Numbered from the stretch's first letter, positions 45,482-56,325 are shown. The stretch is 64,000 nucleotides of DNA from Proteiniphilum saccharofermentans (GCF_900095135.1 NZ_LT605205.1:2542001-2606000), one strand, 5' to 3'. Notes: generated by a model not told the origin, from the letters alone. A program made the numbers and translations.

Positions 45482-48268
45482 TTAAAAATCTAAAGTTACG
45501 CCAAGCGAAAAGGTCTTCAATGTAGGATATCCGACACTCAATGTTTCAGGATCCACGTCGGCGTCTAAATTATCCAATGTGAAGAGGTTCAGGGTGCTGA
45601 GATATACCCGGAATTTCTCTATCCTGGCCCTTTGCAAAGCTTTTCCTGCATAAGTCCATCCTATTTCAGCATTTCGTAGTCTCAACAGGGAAATATTACG
45701 CACCCAGAAATCGGACGAGCGATAATTGTTGGCATTGGCTTGTACACCAAGTCTCGGAGCAGCCGCACGGTCTGCCGTTTCGGGCGTCCATCGCCGCTCA
45801 GTTGTCCATTTAGATATATTATAATCATTGATAAAAGGCCAGAACATATAACCACTGAGATAGACACTGCGATTTGTATTACCATCGAACAGAAATTCCA
45901 CATCAAAACCTTTCCAAGAAGCGCCAAGATTGGCGGAATAAGAGATCTCAGGCACGCTCGGATGGCCTATGGCCACTTCGTCGTTTATATCAATGATGCC
46001 GTCGTCATTCTGGTCTTTGTATTTGAGATCACCGGGGCGAACGTTGGAAAAAGTCTGTAGCGGACTGTTTTCAATATCCGTATTATCGCGGAAAAAGCCT
46101 ATTGCCTCAAGGCCAAATCGCTGACCCAGGGGGCGTCCCTGCGTATATCTCGCCTGTTCCTTATGGGGCGTCTCATAACTTGCAATAATTTTAGTACGTG
46201 ACATTGAACCACCCAAACCGGCAAAATAGCCTACTTCACCGATTTTGTCGGTATATCGTACAGATACTTCAACGCCTTGATTACGGGTCTTACCTTTGTT
46301 TTGCATAGTGGAAAAATTGACCCCCGAAAAACTTGGCATAGTGTTGGTAACATTCACGAGAATATCATACCTGTTTTCAAGATAGAAATCAGCTGCCAGC
46401 GAGAGACGGTTATTGAGAAAAACGGCGTCGATGCCTGCGTTATACACCATGGCTTTCTCCCATGTAAACCGCGGATCAGCAAGTGCCAATTGTACCAATG
46501 CGCCATAGTAAGTTACACCTGTACCGAAGTAATAACCCTGGCTTGAGGCTGTTCCCCAATACTGGTTATAGGCGAAGCGTTCTGCTCCTTTATCGTTACC
46601 AAGAAGCCCTGCCGATCCCCTTATTTTAAGGAAATTGATGTGGTCTGTTTCGGGCATAAAGTCTTCGTTCGATAAAACCCATCCAAGCGACAGAGCAGGA
46701 AAAAGTCCGAACCTATGGCCTTTCTTGTAGTTGTCCGTACCGCTGTAAGAGAATGATAACTCGGCAAGATACTTGCGGTCGAAGGCATAGCTAAACCGTC
46801 CCAGCAGGTTTTGCTTGGCATAGACAGATTGTTCGCCAAATGTCGAATAAGAATCCTGTTTATGCATCACCAACAGGTTAAGGTCATGACGATCAAAATT
46901 TTTCTCGTATTCAACACCGGCATGTATTCCCATCCTGTTTGTTTCCCCGTCGTTACCGGTGGACACCACCAAATCCGTATCCGTACCCCTCCTGACGTAA
47001 TAGAGAGAGTCTTCTCCTGTTTGTGAAACTGTTCTTACCGGCTCATAATAAGCATAGCTCTTGGTCTTATTATAACCGCTTTGATAATTACTGCTCAATG
47101 CAATACCTCCAAAAACACCCAATCCATCGGTAAAAGGCAGTTTATATTTTGCCGTAACAATTCCTTGCACATTCCGCGAATGCCGAGAGCCATAACCCTC
47201 TTCGAGCAAACTACCTATAGGGTTATCGGGATAATTGGCGGTTCCGGTAATTTGTCCGCCGGGGGTACGTACAGGATAAAGATTAGGCGCATAAGTAGCC
47301 ATATGTTGCCAGAAAGTAGCGGTTCCGGTGTTAGGAAACATACGGTCTTCGATGCGGCCACCGAGGTTAAGCGCAAAAGAGAGATTGGAAGATACATCTA
47401 TATCTACGTTTGCACGGAAATTGATCCTCTGAAAGCTGATGTTGGAATTATTCTTTCCGTCGGTATGCGCATACAGGCCGTTGCTTCCCATATATCCCGC
47501 CATGACATAATAACGTGAAAAATTATTACCTCCTGAAAATGATAGCGTATAATCCTGCAAATCAGATGTTTTAGACAACACTTCATTATACCAGTTCACA
47601 TCGGGGTAATAATACGGGTCGGCACCGCTCTGGTACCCCTCCAGGTCTTTCTCGGTATAAAGAGGCGACATGCCATCATTCTGCAATGCCTCATTATAAA
47701 GTCTTGCATAGTTGTAAGAGTTCTCGAATTGAGGCAGATATGTGGGTGTTTGCAGGCCATATCTTGCCTTAAAGGATATTTTCAATTTTCTGTCAGTCTT
47801 ACTGCCTCTTTTGGTCGTAATGAGCAAAGCCCCGTTAGCGCCGCTGATACCATGTACCGCCAAAGCAGCAGCATCTTTGAGATATGTTACGGACTCTATT
47901 TCTTCAGCGGTAAGTTGATTAAAGCCGTCAGTCTCAAATCCATCGACAAGTATAATAAACGAATTACTGCGCATTGAATGGGGACCGCGCAGATAAAGCG
48001 TAGCCTCGTCATAACCCGGCTCGCCATCGGTCTGAATAGTTGTCATACCGCTGAATCGCCCGAAAAACGCATTACTCAAAGTCGCAACATGTGATTTGCG
48101 CAAATCTCCACCACTTACTTCCGATAATGACGAAGTAGCCCGTACCCTGTCCTGCTGTCCGAAACTAATGTTCAGCAATGTACTGTCGGGATGCTCGGCA
48201 TACAGCCCTGTATTAATTATCAGAAAAATAATGAAAGCAGCCAGTCGGTTAATATTATTTTCTTTCAT
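45482..48268 (-). CDS. SusC/RagA-family TonB-dependent transporter, short form (pair 2)
   Basis: The 928-residue protein has a signal peptide ending LYAEH (about 25). Unlike pair 1 it lacks the carboxypeptidase-regulatory-like domain that usually precedes the plug: the mature protein begins with a TonB-box-like LLNISFG and goes straight into the plug (LSNAFFGRFSGM, SNSFIILVDGFE, VTYLKDAAALAVHGISGANGALLITTKRG). A 22-strand barrel follows, ending SLGVTLDF. The barrel and plug are complete, so it should be functional. It imports oligosaccharides with the SusD at 43764-45458. Confidence 0.9.
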   Translation of the reverse strand: MKENNINRLAAFIIFLIINTGLYAEHPDSTLLNISFGQQDRVRATSSLSEVSGGDLRKSHVATLSNAFFGRFSGMTTIQTDGEPGYDEATLYLRGPHSMRSNSFIILVDGFETDGFNQLTAEEIESVTYLKDAAALAVHGISGANGALLITTKRGSKTDRKLKISFKARYGLQTPTYLPQFENSYNYARLYNEALQNDGMSPLYTEKDLEGYQSGADPYYYPDVNWYNEVLSKTSDLQDYTLSFSGGNNFSRYYVMAGYMGSNGLYAHTDGKNNSNISFQRINFRANVDIDVSSNLSFALNLGGRIEDRMFPNTGTATFWQHMATYAPNLYPVRTPGGQITGTANYPDNPIGSLLEEGYGSRHSRNVQGIVTAKYKLPFTDGLGVFGGIALSSNYQSGYNKTKSYAYYEPVRTVSQTGEDSLYYVRRGTDTDLVVSTGNDGETNRMGIHAGVEYEKNFDRHDLNLLVMHKQDSYSTFGEQSVYAKQNLLGRFSYAFDRKYLAELSFSYSGTDNYKKGHRFGLFPALSLGWVLSNEDFMPETDHINFLKIRGSAGLLGNDKGAERFAYNQYWGTASSQGYYFGTGVTYYGALVQLALADPRFTWEKAMVYNAGIDAVFLNNRLSLAADFYLENRYDILVNVTNTMPSFSGVNFSTMQNKGKTRNQGVEVSVRYTDKIGEVGYFAGLGGSMSRTKIIASYETPHKEQARYTQGRPLGQRFGLEAIGFFRDNTDIENSPLQTFSNVRPGDLKYKDQNDDGIIDINDEVAIGHPSVPEISYSANLGASWKGFDVEFLFDGNTNRSVYLSGYMFWPFINDYNISKWTTERRWTPETADRAAAPRLGVQANANNYRSSDFWVRNISLLRLRNAEIGWTYAGKALQRARIEKFRVYLSTLNLFTLDNLDADVDPETLSVGYPTLKTFSLGVTLDF

Positions 48269-48304
48269 ACGATTATTACTATATTATTAGTGGATTATTA
48301 AATC

Positions 48305-50095
48305 TTACCATCCGGGATTTTGTGTTATATATCCCAGATCGACTTCTTGCTGCCTGAACGGATAGAGATACATTTTATCATCCCAGACGCGGCTCGAGAT
48401 CTGTTCCAACTTATAGGTCGGCTCCGGTTTGGTGTCATACAATTTGAGGGTATAAATCCTGCCTTTCATCACCCCCTCCTCGCTCGCCGTCTTCCAGCGG
48501 CGCAGGTCGAAATAGCGGTGCTGCTCAAATGCAAATTCAACGGCTCGTTCCCGACGGATGATTTTTCTCATATCCTCTTGATTTGTATATCTTACATCAG
48601 GCATATCCACCCTGCGCCGTACTTGGTTTACAGCCCATTCTATCTCGGTCGGACTACCGTTTATCTCATTGAGGGCCTCTGCGTAATTAAGATAAAACTC
48701 AGCCAACCGGAACGTTATCCACCGCGGAGCCGGGCTGTTCTGAGTTACTCCTTTTACGAACTTACGCATGAAACCCACTCCACGTATATCCTTTAATTGT
48801 AGCGTATTCGTTTCATAAAAGTGATATACCGTACCGGAACCTCTCGACCACTCGGTACCGGACTGGAAAACAGAAGCCTGAAAACGCGGCTCCAGTTCAC
48901 CGAGTTTCTTTTGGTACTGTGAGTACGGGTATGCAACCCCCTCTACTTCATCCCATACCTGGTCCGTTCCGTCTTTTTTCTGATAAAATTTGGTGAAATT
49001 AAACGTTATGGCATGGTTTGACGGGTTGTTCTGACCCTGCGGGATTATCTGCCCCGGCAACATGAACAGACAAAAATAACCACCCGCATTCTGCATTAAC
49101 CCGGCGCTCAATATCACTTCAGGACAAGTATGATTGATAAATATTTCTTCATATCGATCCACCGGATTGTCAAAACCGTCGTACAGCCGGCACCATCCAC
49201 TCTCGCCGGAAGCCCAGTCAAGCACGGCTTTATTGGCTTGCACAGCCAGTTGCCATCTGTTCTGATCATACGACGGATAGCCTATCAATTCACGGAGAAC
49301 AGGATCGCTTACAGGCACGTATGTTTTGCCTTCCGGATCGTTGAAGAGAGGGCTCGCTGCATATAGCAATACCCGGGCTTTCAAAGCCAGTGCGGCACCT
49401 TTGACAATACGTCCGAGATACTTTGTATCCTCATACACATTGGGCAGGAACTTGGCCGCTTCTTCACATTCGGAAACAATAAAATCTACGGTTTGGGCAT
49501 ATGTCGAACGAGGTATTTTTACGCCTTCCACATCATTGATAGAACTGACCGACAAAACGCGGTCTACTATTGATATACCGCCGAGACGCTGCATAAGGTC
49601 GAAGTGCATTAAAGCCCTGAGAAACCGCGCTTCCGCTTTCATACTGTTCTTTTCGCTTTCAGGAAAAGGCGATTTATCCACATTTTCAATAAAAATATTT
49701 GCATTCCGGATACCCTGGTAGGTTATATGCGACATAAATTCCAATCCCCAACTGCCGGGGTCGATCGTCGCCGCATTCCAGGTCCCCGTATGAAAATAGC
49801 GTGGTATGGCGGGATAAGTTCCCTCTACTTCAAGTTCGTCTGTTGCTACCGAAACAAGGGAACCGCTCGCCCCATAGTGATAAAAACGGGGATCGGTACT
49901 GCTCCAGAAATGATTGAATTCATAGATGGAAGCAGTACTATACACATTCCACAAAAATTGCTCTGTCCGTATGGTCGAATTGAAAACGCTATCTACAGTA
50001 ATATCGCTACTGATAGGTTTTTCCAAAAAATCTTCGCAGGAAAAAAACACTGTCGAGAAGATCAAACAACTGATAAATATTATATATTTCTTCAT
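48305..50095 (-). CDS. SusD/RagB-family lipoprotein (pair 1)
   Basis: The 596-residue protein has lipobox FFSC (Cys20). Canonical SusD helices are seen in MKAEARFLRALMHFDLMQRLGG, GAALALKARVLLYAASPLFND, and RRERAVEFAFEQHRYFDLRRW, ending YITQNPGW. It lies 13 bp after the pair 1 SusC stop codon. It is only moderately similar by eye to the pair 2 SusD, suggesting the two pairs take different oligosaccharides or chain lengths. Confidence 0.93.
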   Translation of the reverse strand: MKKYIIFISCLIFSTVFFSCEDFLEKPISSDITVDSVFNSTIRTEQFLWNVYSTASIYEFNHFWSSTDPRFYHYGASGSLVSVATDELEVEGTYPAIPRYFHTGTWNAATIDPGSWGLEFMSHITYQGIRNANIFIENVDKSPFPESEKNSMKAEARFLRALMHFDLMQRLGGISIVDRVLSVSSINDVEGVKIPRSTYAQTVDFIVSECEEAAKFLPNVYEDTKYLGRIVKGAALALKARVLLYAASPLFNDPEGKTYVPVSDPVLRELIGYPSYDQNRWQLAVQANKAVLDWASGESGWCRLYDGFDNPVDRYEEIFINHTCPEVILSAGLMQNAGGYFCLFMLPGQIIPQGQNNPSNHAITFNFTKFYQKKDGTDQVWDEVEGVAYPYSQYQKKLGELEPRFQASVFQSGTEWSRGSGTVYHFYETNTLQLKDIRGVGFMRKFVKGVTQNSPAPRWITFRLAEFYLNYAEALNEINGSPTEIEWAVNQVRRRVDMPDVRYTNQEDMRKIIRRERAVEFAFEQHRYFDLRRWKTASEEGVMKGRIYTLKLYDTKPEPTYKLEQISSRVWDDKMYLYPFRQQEVDLGYITQNPGW

Positions 50096-50108
50096 AGTAA
50101 TGTATATA

Positions 50109-53100
50109 TTAAAACTGAATATTTACTCCGGCATTGAATACCCGCATCGGCGGCATTACACGTCCGTATGATTCTCTTGCATCCGGATCCATGGAATAAC
50201 GGATTCCGGTCCACGTGATAAGGTTGTTGCCACTCAAATAAAAGCGCAGGGTTTGCAATTTGATCCTCTTCAGAAAAGAGGAGGGAAGCCGGTAACCTAT
50301 CTCTACGTTCTTAAGCCTCACATATGATGCATCCTGTACCCAGAAACTGGACTTCTGATAGTTGTGCAACCCAAGCGTAGGCGAAAGCTCTACCCGGGGA
50401 TAGGATATTTTTTCACCTCTTTCGTATCTTCCCTGCTCCCATCGTTCCAACTGCCATGTGTAGGCCGCCCCCCAATCGCTGTCGAAAGGATATGCTCCGG
50501 CATGTTTTGCAAAATAGACAGAGACATTTGCCGCACCTTGAACCAATGCAGTCAAGTCAAAACCCTTATACGAAAGGCCAAACGAACCACTGTAATTGAT
50601 TTCCGGAAAATCATTGTATCCTATCGGGCGCATATCCTCTTCCGTAATACGCTTGTCACCGTTCAAGTCACGATATTTCATATCACCCGGCTTCAAACCG
50701 GCTCCTTCCCATTGCGAGATGGGACGTTCCGGGTCGTCTATTTCCTCTTGCGTATTGTAAAATCCGTCGAATACCAATCCAAAATGTTGTCCTACCGACT
50801 GCCCCGTCCGACGCATCCATTCGTATCTACGGTTTGGCTCGTCCTGGAAAACGATGGTATTGCGGGCAAATGAATAAAGACCCTTCACCCAATAATTGAC
50901 AGCTTCAATTTTATCCCTGTATCCAACCTCCAGTTCATAACCATAATTGTCGACTTTACCTATATTTGCAGGGGAGAGTTGGATCGCTACCAATTCCGGG
51001 ATAGTAGACAAATTCCATAAGATATTATCGCGTTTTTCCTCAAAGTAATCAACCGTGATACTCATTTTGTCGTTCAGCAATTTCATATCAAAACCTGCAT
51101 TCCATTTTCTTGCACGCTCCCATGTGACGTTCGGATTGCCCGGAAGTCCCTCTTTGTATTGTGAATAGGTGGCCTGATTAACGCCCGGAATACCGAAGGT
51201 GGTACGCGCATTCCCGTCATTGGTCAATGTATAGGGCCCCTGAAGATAGAGATATCTGTTGCCACCTATCTTGTCATTCCCGACTTCTCCGTACGAGCCA
51301 CGCAGCTTCAGGAAAGTAAGCACTTTGTTTTCAGGAACGAAAGATTCTTCGGTAACGATCCATCCAAGTGAAAATGCGGGGAAGAATCCAAACCGCTTCC
51401 CTTCGGGGAAATTTTCCGAACCATTATAACCCGCATTTATTTCTGCCAGGTATCTACTTTTGTAATCGTAGGTAACACGGCCTACTAAACCGAGATACGC
51501 AGTCGGTAGTTTGTATTGCATACTGGGATAATAGGCCTTTTGCATGGTACCCAGCAGAAGTCCGGCTACCTTGTGATCCTTCGCTATGGCAGCCTCATAT
51601 TCAATAGCAGCTTCACCATACATTTTTCTCCATTTATTGGCATCGGAAATATTTTCGCTCAAACCATAATACGGACCGCTTTCGTCGTTCCTGAAAATAA
51701 CAGGGCGTCCGGTCTCCGGGTCTTTCACAACAGTATATGTATCGAAATAACGCTGACGTCTGCTGTACTTGTTGTAATACGAGTCATATGCGCCCATAGC
51801 CCTGACTGACAAACCTTTTAAAAATTTATCAAGTTTGTATCGCAACGATATATTCGTATTGATCGTATTGGAGTAGTTCTTTTCCTGTAAACCGTAACTA
51901 CCTCCACTGGTAGGACCTGTCTCGACCCATGGATTAAACTCCAATACTCCCTGTGGAAAACCGGATACTTCCGTAATAACCTTACCGTCTACAAAACCGG
52001 GACTCGACATAGGCGCCGTACTTGTCGCCTTGTCAAATGCCGCCCATGCACCGCCGGTAGGAAAAATGTTCTCGGTGACCTGATTCCCTAACTTTACGGA
52101 CAACAACAGGTCTTTCGTAACGTCAAAATCAAAATTCATACGCAGATTATAACGGTCGTAGTTGTGTTCGGGCGAGAAACCGAAATCCTGTTCCGGTTTG
52201 TTGTATCCACCGAACTGATTGAAATAGCCCAAAGAGGCAAAATAGCGCATACTTTCGCTACCACCGCTTAAGTTCATATTGTATGACTGCTGAAACGACA
52301 AAGGTCTTATCAACTCTTTAATCCAGTTTTTATCAGGATGAAAGATCGGATCTTCCCCGCTTTGATAGATACGTAAGTCTTCCTCCGAAAAAGTAGGAGT
52401 ACGACCCATATTGCGCTCTGCTTCGTTCCTTAATATGGCATAATCATACGAGCGAAGCATCTCCGGCAATATCGATGGTTGCAGTGCCGCTGCATTCATC
52501 GTGGCACTGACTTTCGGTTTACCTTCTTTCCCCGAACGGGTTGTTATCAAAATGACTCCGTTAGCGCCTCGGACTCCGAAAACAGCTGTTGCCGAAGCGT
52601 CCTTCAATACGTTCAGTGTCTCAATTTCATTAGGATCAATATCGTTATAGGTAGTCCTTTCCACACCATCAACCAATATCAACGGAGAAGCACCTCCGGT
52701 ATACAAAGTACCGATACCTCGAATACGGATATTCGCTCTGTCATTACCAAACTCCCCCGATACCTGTACGGATTGCAAACCGGATGTGAGGCCTGTCAAT
52801 GCATTACTTACCCCAGCTACCGGCGCTTTTATCAAGTCTTCGTTCGAGACAGATGTGATAGCGCCGGTAGTCGTTATCTTACGCTGTGTACCGTAACCTA
52901 TCACTACAACCTCATCCAAAGCCTGCGTGTCTTCTTGTAGTGTGATGTCAAAAGTCGTCTTGTCTCCGGTATTAATGTCCTGTCCGAAATAGCCTATATA
53001 AGTTACCCGAATCTTTGCATCATTATTCACCCGAAGTGAAAAGTTCCCGTCGACATCGGTAACCGTACCATTTGTAGTTCCTATTTCAATTATATTTGCC

Positions 53101-53309
53101 CCTATGATAGGTATTCCTTTTTCGTCAACAACTGTGCCGGTTATCACTTTCCTTTGCTGCTGGCTGACGTGATCTTCATAACCTTTATCTGCCATTGAGT
53201 AAAAAACAATGGAAAATAATAAAAGGGAAGTTATTCTCACAGTCAATAAAAAATGTTTAATTGACTCCCTTTGTAGGTAATTATCTACCTGTTGAATCAT
53301 TTTTTTCAT
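50109..53309 (-). CDS. SusC/RagA-family TonB-dependent transporter (pair 1)
   Basis: The 1066-residue protein has an N-terminal hydrophobic signal (about 20-40) and a carboxypeptidase-regulatory-like domain (about 55-130, VITGTVVDEKGIPIIGANI). The linker DEVVVIGYG, the plug (NALTGLTSGLQSV, SPLILVDGVERTTYNDI, LKDASATAVFGVRGANGVILITT) and a barrel ending RVFNAGVNIQF follow. With SusD it imports oligosaccharides using TonB energy. It is the first gene of the transporter block; 175 bp separate it from the upstream GH2 gene, room for its own promoter, though no consensus -7/-33 pair is visible there. Confidence 0.94.
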   Translation of the reverse strand: MKKMIQQVDNYLQRESIKHFLLTVRITSLLLFSIVFYSMADKGYEDHVSQQQRKVITGTVVDEKGIPIIGANIIEIGTTNGTVTDVDGNFSLRVNNDAKIRVTYIGYFGQDINTGDKTTFDITLQEDTQALDEVVVIGYGTQRKITTTGAITSVSNEDLIKAPVAGVSNALTGLTSGLQSVQVSGEFGNDRANIRIRGIGTLYTGGASPLILVDGVERTTYNDIDPNEIETLNVLKDASATAVFGVRGANGVILITTRSGKEGKPKVSATMNAAALQPSILPEMLRSYDYAILRNEAERNMGRTPTFSEEDLRIYQSGEDPIFHPDKNWIKELIRPLSFQQSYNMNLSGGSESMRYFASLGYFNQFGGYNKPEQDFGFSPEHNYDRYNLRMNFDFDVTKDLLLSVKLGNQVTENIFPTGGAWAAFDKATSTAPMSSPGFVDGKVITEVSGFPQGVLEFNPWVETGPTSGGSYGLQEKNYSNTINTNISLRYKLDKFLKGLSVRAMGAYDSYYNKYSRRQRYFDTYTVVKDPETGRPVIFRNDESGPYYGLSENISDANKWRKMYGEAAIEYEAAIAKDHKVAGLLLGTMQKAYYPSMQYKLPTAYLGLVGRVTYDYKSRYLAEINAGYNGSENFPEGKRFGFFPAFSLGWIVTEESFVPENKVLTFLKLRGSYGEVGNDKIGGNRYLYLQGPYTLTNDGNARTTFGIPGVNQATYSQYKEGLPGNPNVTWERARKWNAGFDMKLLNDKMSITVDYFEEKRDNILWNLSTIPELVAIQLSPANIGKVDNYGYELEVGYRDKIEAVNYWVKGLYSFARNTIVFQDEPNRRYEWMRRTGQSVGQHFGLVFDGFYNTQEEIDDPERPISQWEGAGLKPGDMKYRDLNGDKRITEEDMRPIGYNDFPEINYSGSFGLSYKGFDLTALVQGAANVSVYFAKHAGAYPFDSDWGAAYTWQLERWEQGRYERGEKISYPRVELSPTLGLHNYQKSSFWVQDASYVRLKNVEIGYRLPSSFLKRIKLQTLRFYLSGNNLITWTGIRYSMDPDARESYGRVMPPMRVFNAGVNIQF

Positions 53310-53484
53310 ACATATATAATTGTTTTTGTTAACAGTTTATCAGAATTTCACTTGTCCTATTCAAAATGAATGAAATCATATCTTTATACTGAATCTATTA
53401 ATCAGCATGGTATAATTATATTATATAAATAAAGAAGTATTGGTATTGAAGTAAATCTTAGATAAGTTATATCCGTTATCGGTA

Positions 53485-56313
53485 CTATTTGATTACTTTC
53501 ACCAGATCGTCAGGGTTTATACCTACACCCGGCTCAAAAGCATCACTGTTCATATACTGAATTAAACTGGCTCTTAATTGACGCGCTTCAGGCCGTGATG
53601 CTAAATTATTGACAAGATCTGTCCCGCTTACCACTATTCTTCCTTTACCTATTTTTGCCTCAAATACTAAAGCCAGGCTTCTGTTGCTTACCCAGTCATC
53701 AATAATACGGACTATTGGCTTCAAATCCATAGCCAAAGAATCTAATATTATAGCATCTGCATGCCCCATCGCATCCCACCATTGCCAATTCGAATGGTAT
53801 TCGGTAGGAAAATCTTTAAGAGCGGGATGTGAAGGATCACACAGAATTCCAAGAGTGTGAGGTTTCTGGTTTCCAGTCCAGGCCGTATTCCAGAATATAC
53901 TCGAGAAACCTACCCCTACGTTTCCGCCTATTTCCGGAGACACCTTACCTTTACCCAGACTGAGCAATATCTTTCCGCCATTCTGTAAATATTCCAAAGT
54001 GGATCTATCAATATCCTCAACAACTTTAATATCCGCTGATTCAATATTTTGGTTTTCAGGATAAACCCAAATATCCCATGAGTTCTCAAACTTTTCTATA
54101 TTTATTTTGAGACTCAATTTCCGGGATTCATTTTTATTCCGGAAGCTATAGACCACCTCTCCCAATTGAATGGCATTTCCTATAGGAATATCCTGCTGAT
54201 CCAACATCCCTTCTGAAATAATTTCATCATCCTCTACAAGTTGCCATTTCGGGCTGATGGATTGTAAAGGTTTTTCTCCGAAGTGTGCCACCTCTATTTT
54301 TGCAGTCATTGTTTCACCTTCGGTAAAAATATGTTTTTCGAGTCGTGCCAATGGAACCGTAGTATTACAAAACCGGCTGTATTCTTCAGGGGAAATATAA
54401 CCTTTCTCTTCCCAGAAAGGATCGAGAACACCCACCAACGCAGTGCCCTGGCCCGGAAAGTCATGCAGGTCAAGTAACTGAAAGCCGGCAAAACCAGGAG
54501 TACGAAGTGCAGCTTCAATATCAGCCTTGTAACATAATGATTGTAGTTTTCCGGAAGCCAGTAAAAAACTATCGGCCAAGTGCCCCATCTTATGTGCCCG
54601 CAAGCTTTCCTGGAAAATTTCAAAATTCTTGGGTTTCAATACCCCGGTGTATTTCTCCATTTCCTTAAAATTAGGATACACGCACCATTGGCCAATTTCA
54701 TGGCTTACTACAGGAATTCCGTCTTTAGGCACTTTTTGTGACCAGTCGTAATCAGTGTGTGGAGGTTGTGAGTTAATGATACTGTTCAATCCCTCTCCCC
54801 ACCTCTGTATACGCGGCTCAGGAATATTATGGTAATCATTTACCTTTAATACAGGCCAACCTGCGCCACTGGTATACACACGACGATCATCCTTTTCTTT
54901 CCAGTAACTTACAAACTCCGCAAGAAACTCGTTGGACTTCGGCCCCCCGGGTTCATTCCCGTAAGCCATCATCACAAAGGACGGATGGTTGCCATAGTTT
55001 TTGACGATTCGCTCGCTTTCATCCCAAATATACTGGTCTACAGGCAATCCGCTTCCCAATTGTGTACTTTGGTTGGCCCAGGAAGAACATTCAATCTGAA
55101 GGTAAACACCCATTTCGTCTGCTGCTTCAAAAGCAACTTCCGGCGGACACCATGAATGAAACCGAATGTGATTCAAACCATGGGCTTGTATAGCCGTGTA
55201 TATTTTCTTCCAATATGCAATGTCGGTAGGCGGATAACCCGTTAGAGGGAAAATAGCACATTCCAGCGTTCCACGCAGGAAGACAGGCCGGCCGTTAATG
55301 GCAAAACGGGAACCCTCTGCCTTAAATTCACGTAACCCGAAATCAACTGAATATATATCCGTTTCATGACCCGAATTCATCGTAAGAAGGAGTTTGTACA
55401 CATTCGGATTGAATTCATCCCATAGCAGGGCGTCTTCTCCCATGTTATACATCATCTCCACATCATTCTTACCGGGAGAGATCTCAAACTTCCACGATTG
55501 TCCCTTTACTTTTTTACCATTTTTCTTAAGACGGGCACTAACAGAAAACTTTACAGTGTGTGTTTCCGAAAGGGAATTATTCACTGTTGCCTTTACTTTC
55601 ACAGTCTTATCCTCTACATCCGGGAAGACCTCTATATTATCAAATAATATCTTTCCTGCAGTTCCCAGTGATATTTCCCCTACAATACCATTCCAGTTCG
55701 ATTGGGTATGATCGGATATACTATGCGAATTTTCCCCGACGTCAATATCTTTTGTCCGATTATCAACACGGATGGTGATGATGTTGCTACCTGTTTCCAA
55801 GAATGGAGAAATATCGAATATATGTGGTACCGCCAGACTGTTCTGCATACCGATTCGCATATCATTAACCCAAACGGTAGATTCCCAATGAGGGCGTTCC
55901 AAAGTCAACAAAACAGTTTTTTCCTCCCAATCAGCCGGTATGGATATCTCCTTCCGGTACCATGCGGCACCGGTATATTCTTTTTCCGGTTGAAGCCAGA
56001 ATGGGAACCGGACATTCGCTGAATCAACATAAGGAGCATAATTCGGGTCTTTATACCACTCCGGATTCTTAATTCCTCCGGTCCATTTAGTTTGAAGCGT
56101 TATATCGTTTCCCTTGCCGTTCTCAACCATTGAACCAGGTAGAACTATCGTTTCAGGTAAATTCTTTTCGAACCATCTTTCATTTATTCCACGATCCTCC
56201 GGATCCATCTGAAACTGCCATTCACCTGATAGGTCAATTTTTTCAATCTTATGTTTTTGACAGGATAAAATCAAAAACGGAAGAGAGATCAATAATAAAA
56301 TTCCTTTTTTCAT
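53485..56313 (-). CDS. GH2-family exo-glycosidase, lipoprotein (PUL GH2 no. 4)
   Basis: The enzyme has 942 residues from the ATG at 56313; an in-frame TTG at 56325 lies upstream. Lipobox LILSC (Cys18). Its domains are jelly roll (about 27-215), Ig-like (about 225-332) and TIM barrel with acid/base E454 in AYGNEPGGP and nucleophile E539 in SHEIGQWC. A C-terminal amidotransferase-like region (GILCDPSHPALKDFPTEYH, GRIVVSGTDL) closes the chain. A proline follows the acid/base Glu (GNEP, as in most GH2), unlike the GNEL of its three paralogues. It also has an extra loop near 70-110 (WTGGIKNPEWYKDP). It follows the DUF5107 gene by 12 bp. Confidence 0.88.
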   Translation of the reverse strand: MKKGILLLISLPFLILSCQKHKIEKIDLSGEWQFQMDPEDRGINERWFEKNLPETIVLPGSMVENGKGNDITLQTKWTGGIKNPEWYKDPNYAPYVDSANVRFPFWLQPEKEYTGAAWYRKEISIPADWEEKTVLLTLERPHWESTVWVNDMRIGMQNSLAVPHIFDISPFLETGSNIITIRVDNRTKDIDVGENSHSISDHTQSNWNGIVGEISLGTAGKILFDNIEVFPDVEDKTVKVKATVNNSLSETHTVKFSVSARLKKNGKKVKGQSWKFEISPGKNDVEMMYNMGEDALLWDEFNPNVYKLLLTMNSGHETDIYSVDFGLREFKAEGSRFAINGRPVFLRGTLECAIFPLTGYPPTDIAYWKKIYTAIQAHGLNHIRFHSWCPPEVAFEAADEMGVYLQIECSSWANQSTQLGSGLPVDQYIWDESERIVKNYGNHPSFVMMAYGNEPGGPKSNEFLAEFVSYWKEKDDRRVYTSGAGWPVLKVNDYHNIPEPRIQRWGEGLNSIINSQPPHTDYDWSQKVPKDGIPVVSHEIGQWCVYPNFKEMEKYTGVLKPKNFEIFQESLRAHKMGHLADSFLLASGKLQSLCYKADIEAALRTPGFAGFQLLDLHDFPGQGTALVGVLDPFWEEKGYISPEEYSRFCNTTVPLARLEKHIFTEGETMTAKIEVAHFGEKPLQSISPKWQLVEDDEIISEGMLDQQDIPIGNAIQLGEVVYSFRNKNESRKLSLKINIEKFENSWDIWVYPENQNIESADIKVVEDIDRSTLEYLQNGGKILLSLGKGKVSPEIGGNVGVGFSSIFWNTAWTGNQKPHTLGILCDPSHPALKDFPTEYHSNWQWWDAMGHADAIILDSLAMDLKPIVRIIDDWVSNRSLALVFEAKIGKGRIVVSGTDLVNNLASRPEARQLRASLIQYMNSDAFEPGVGINPDDLVKVIK

Positions 56314-56325
56314 CGTGAAATACAA

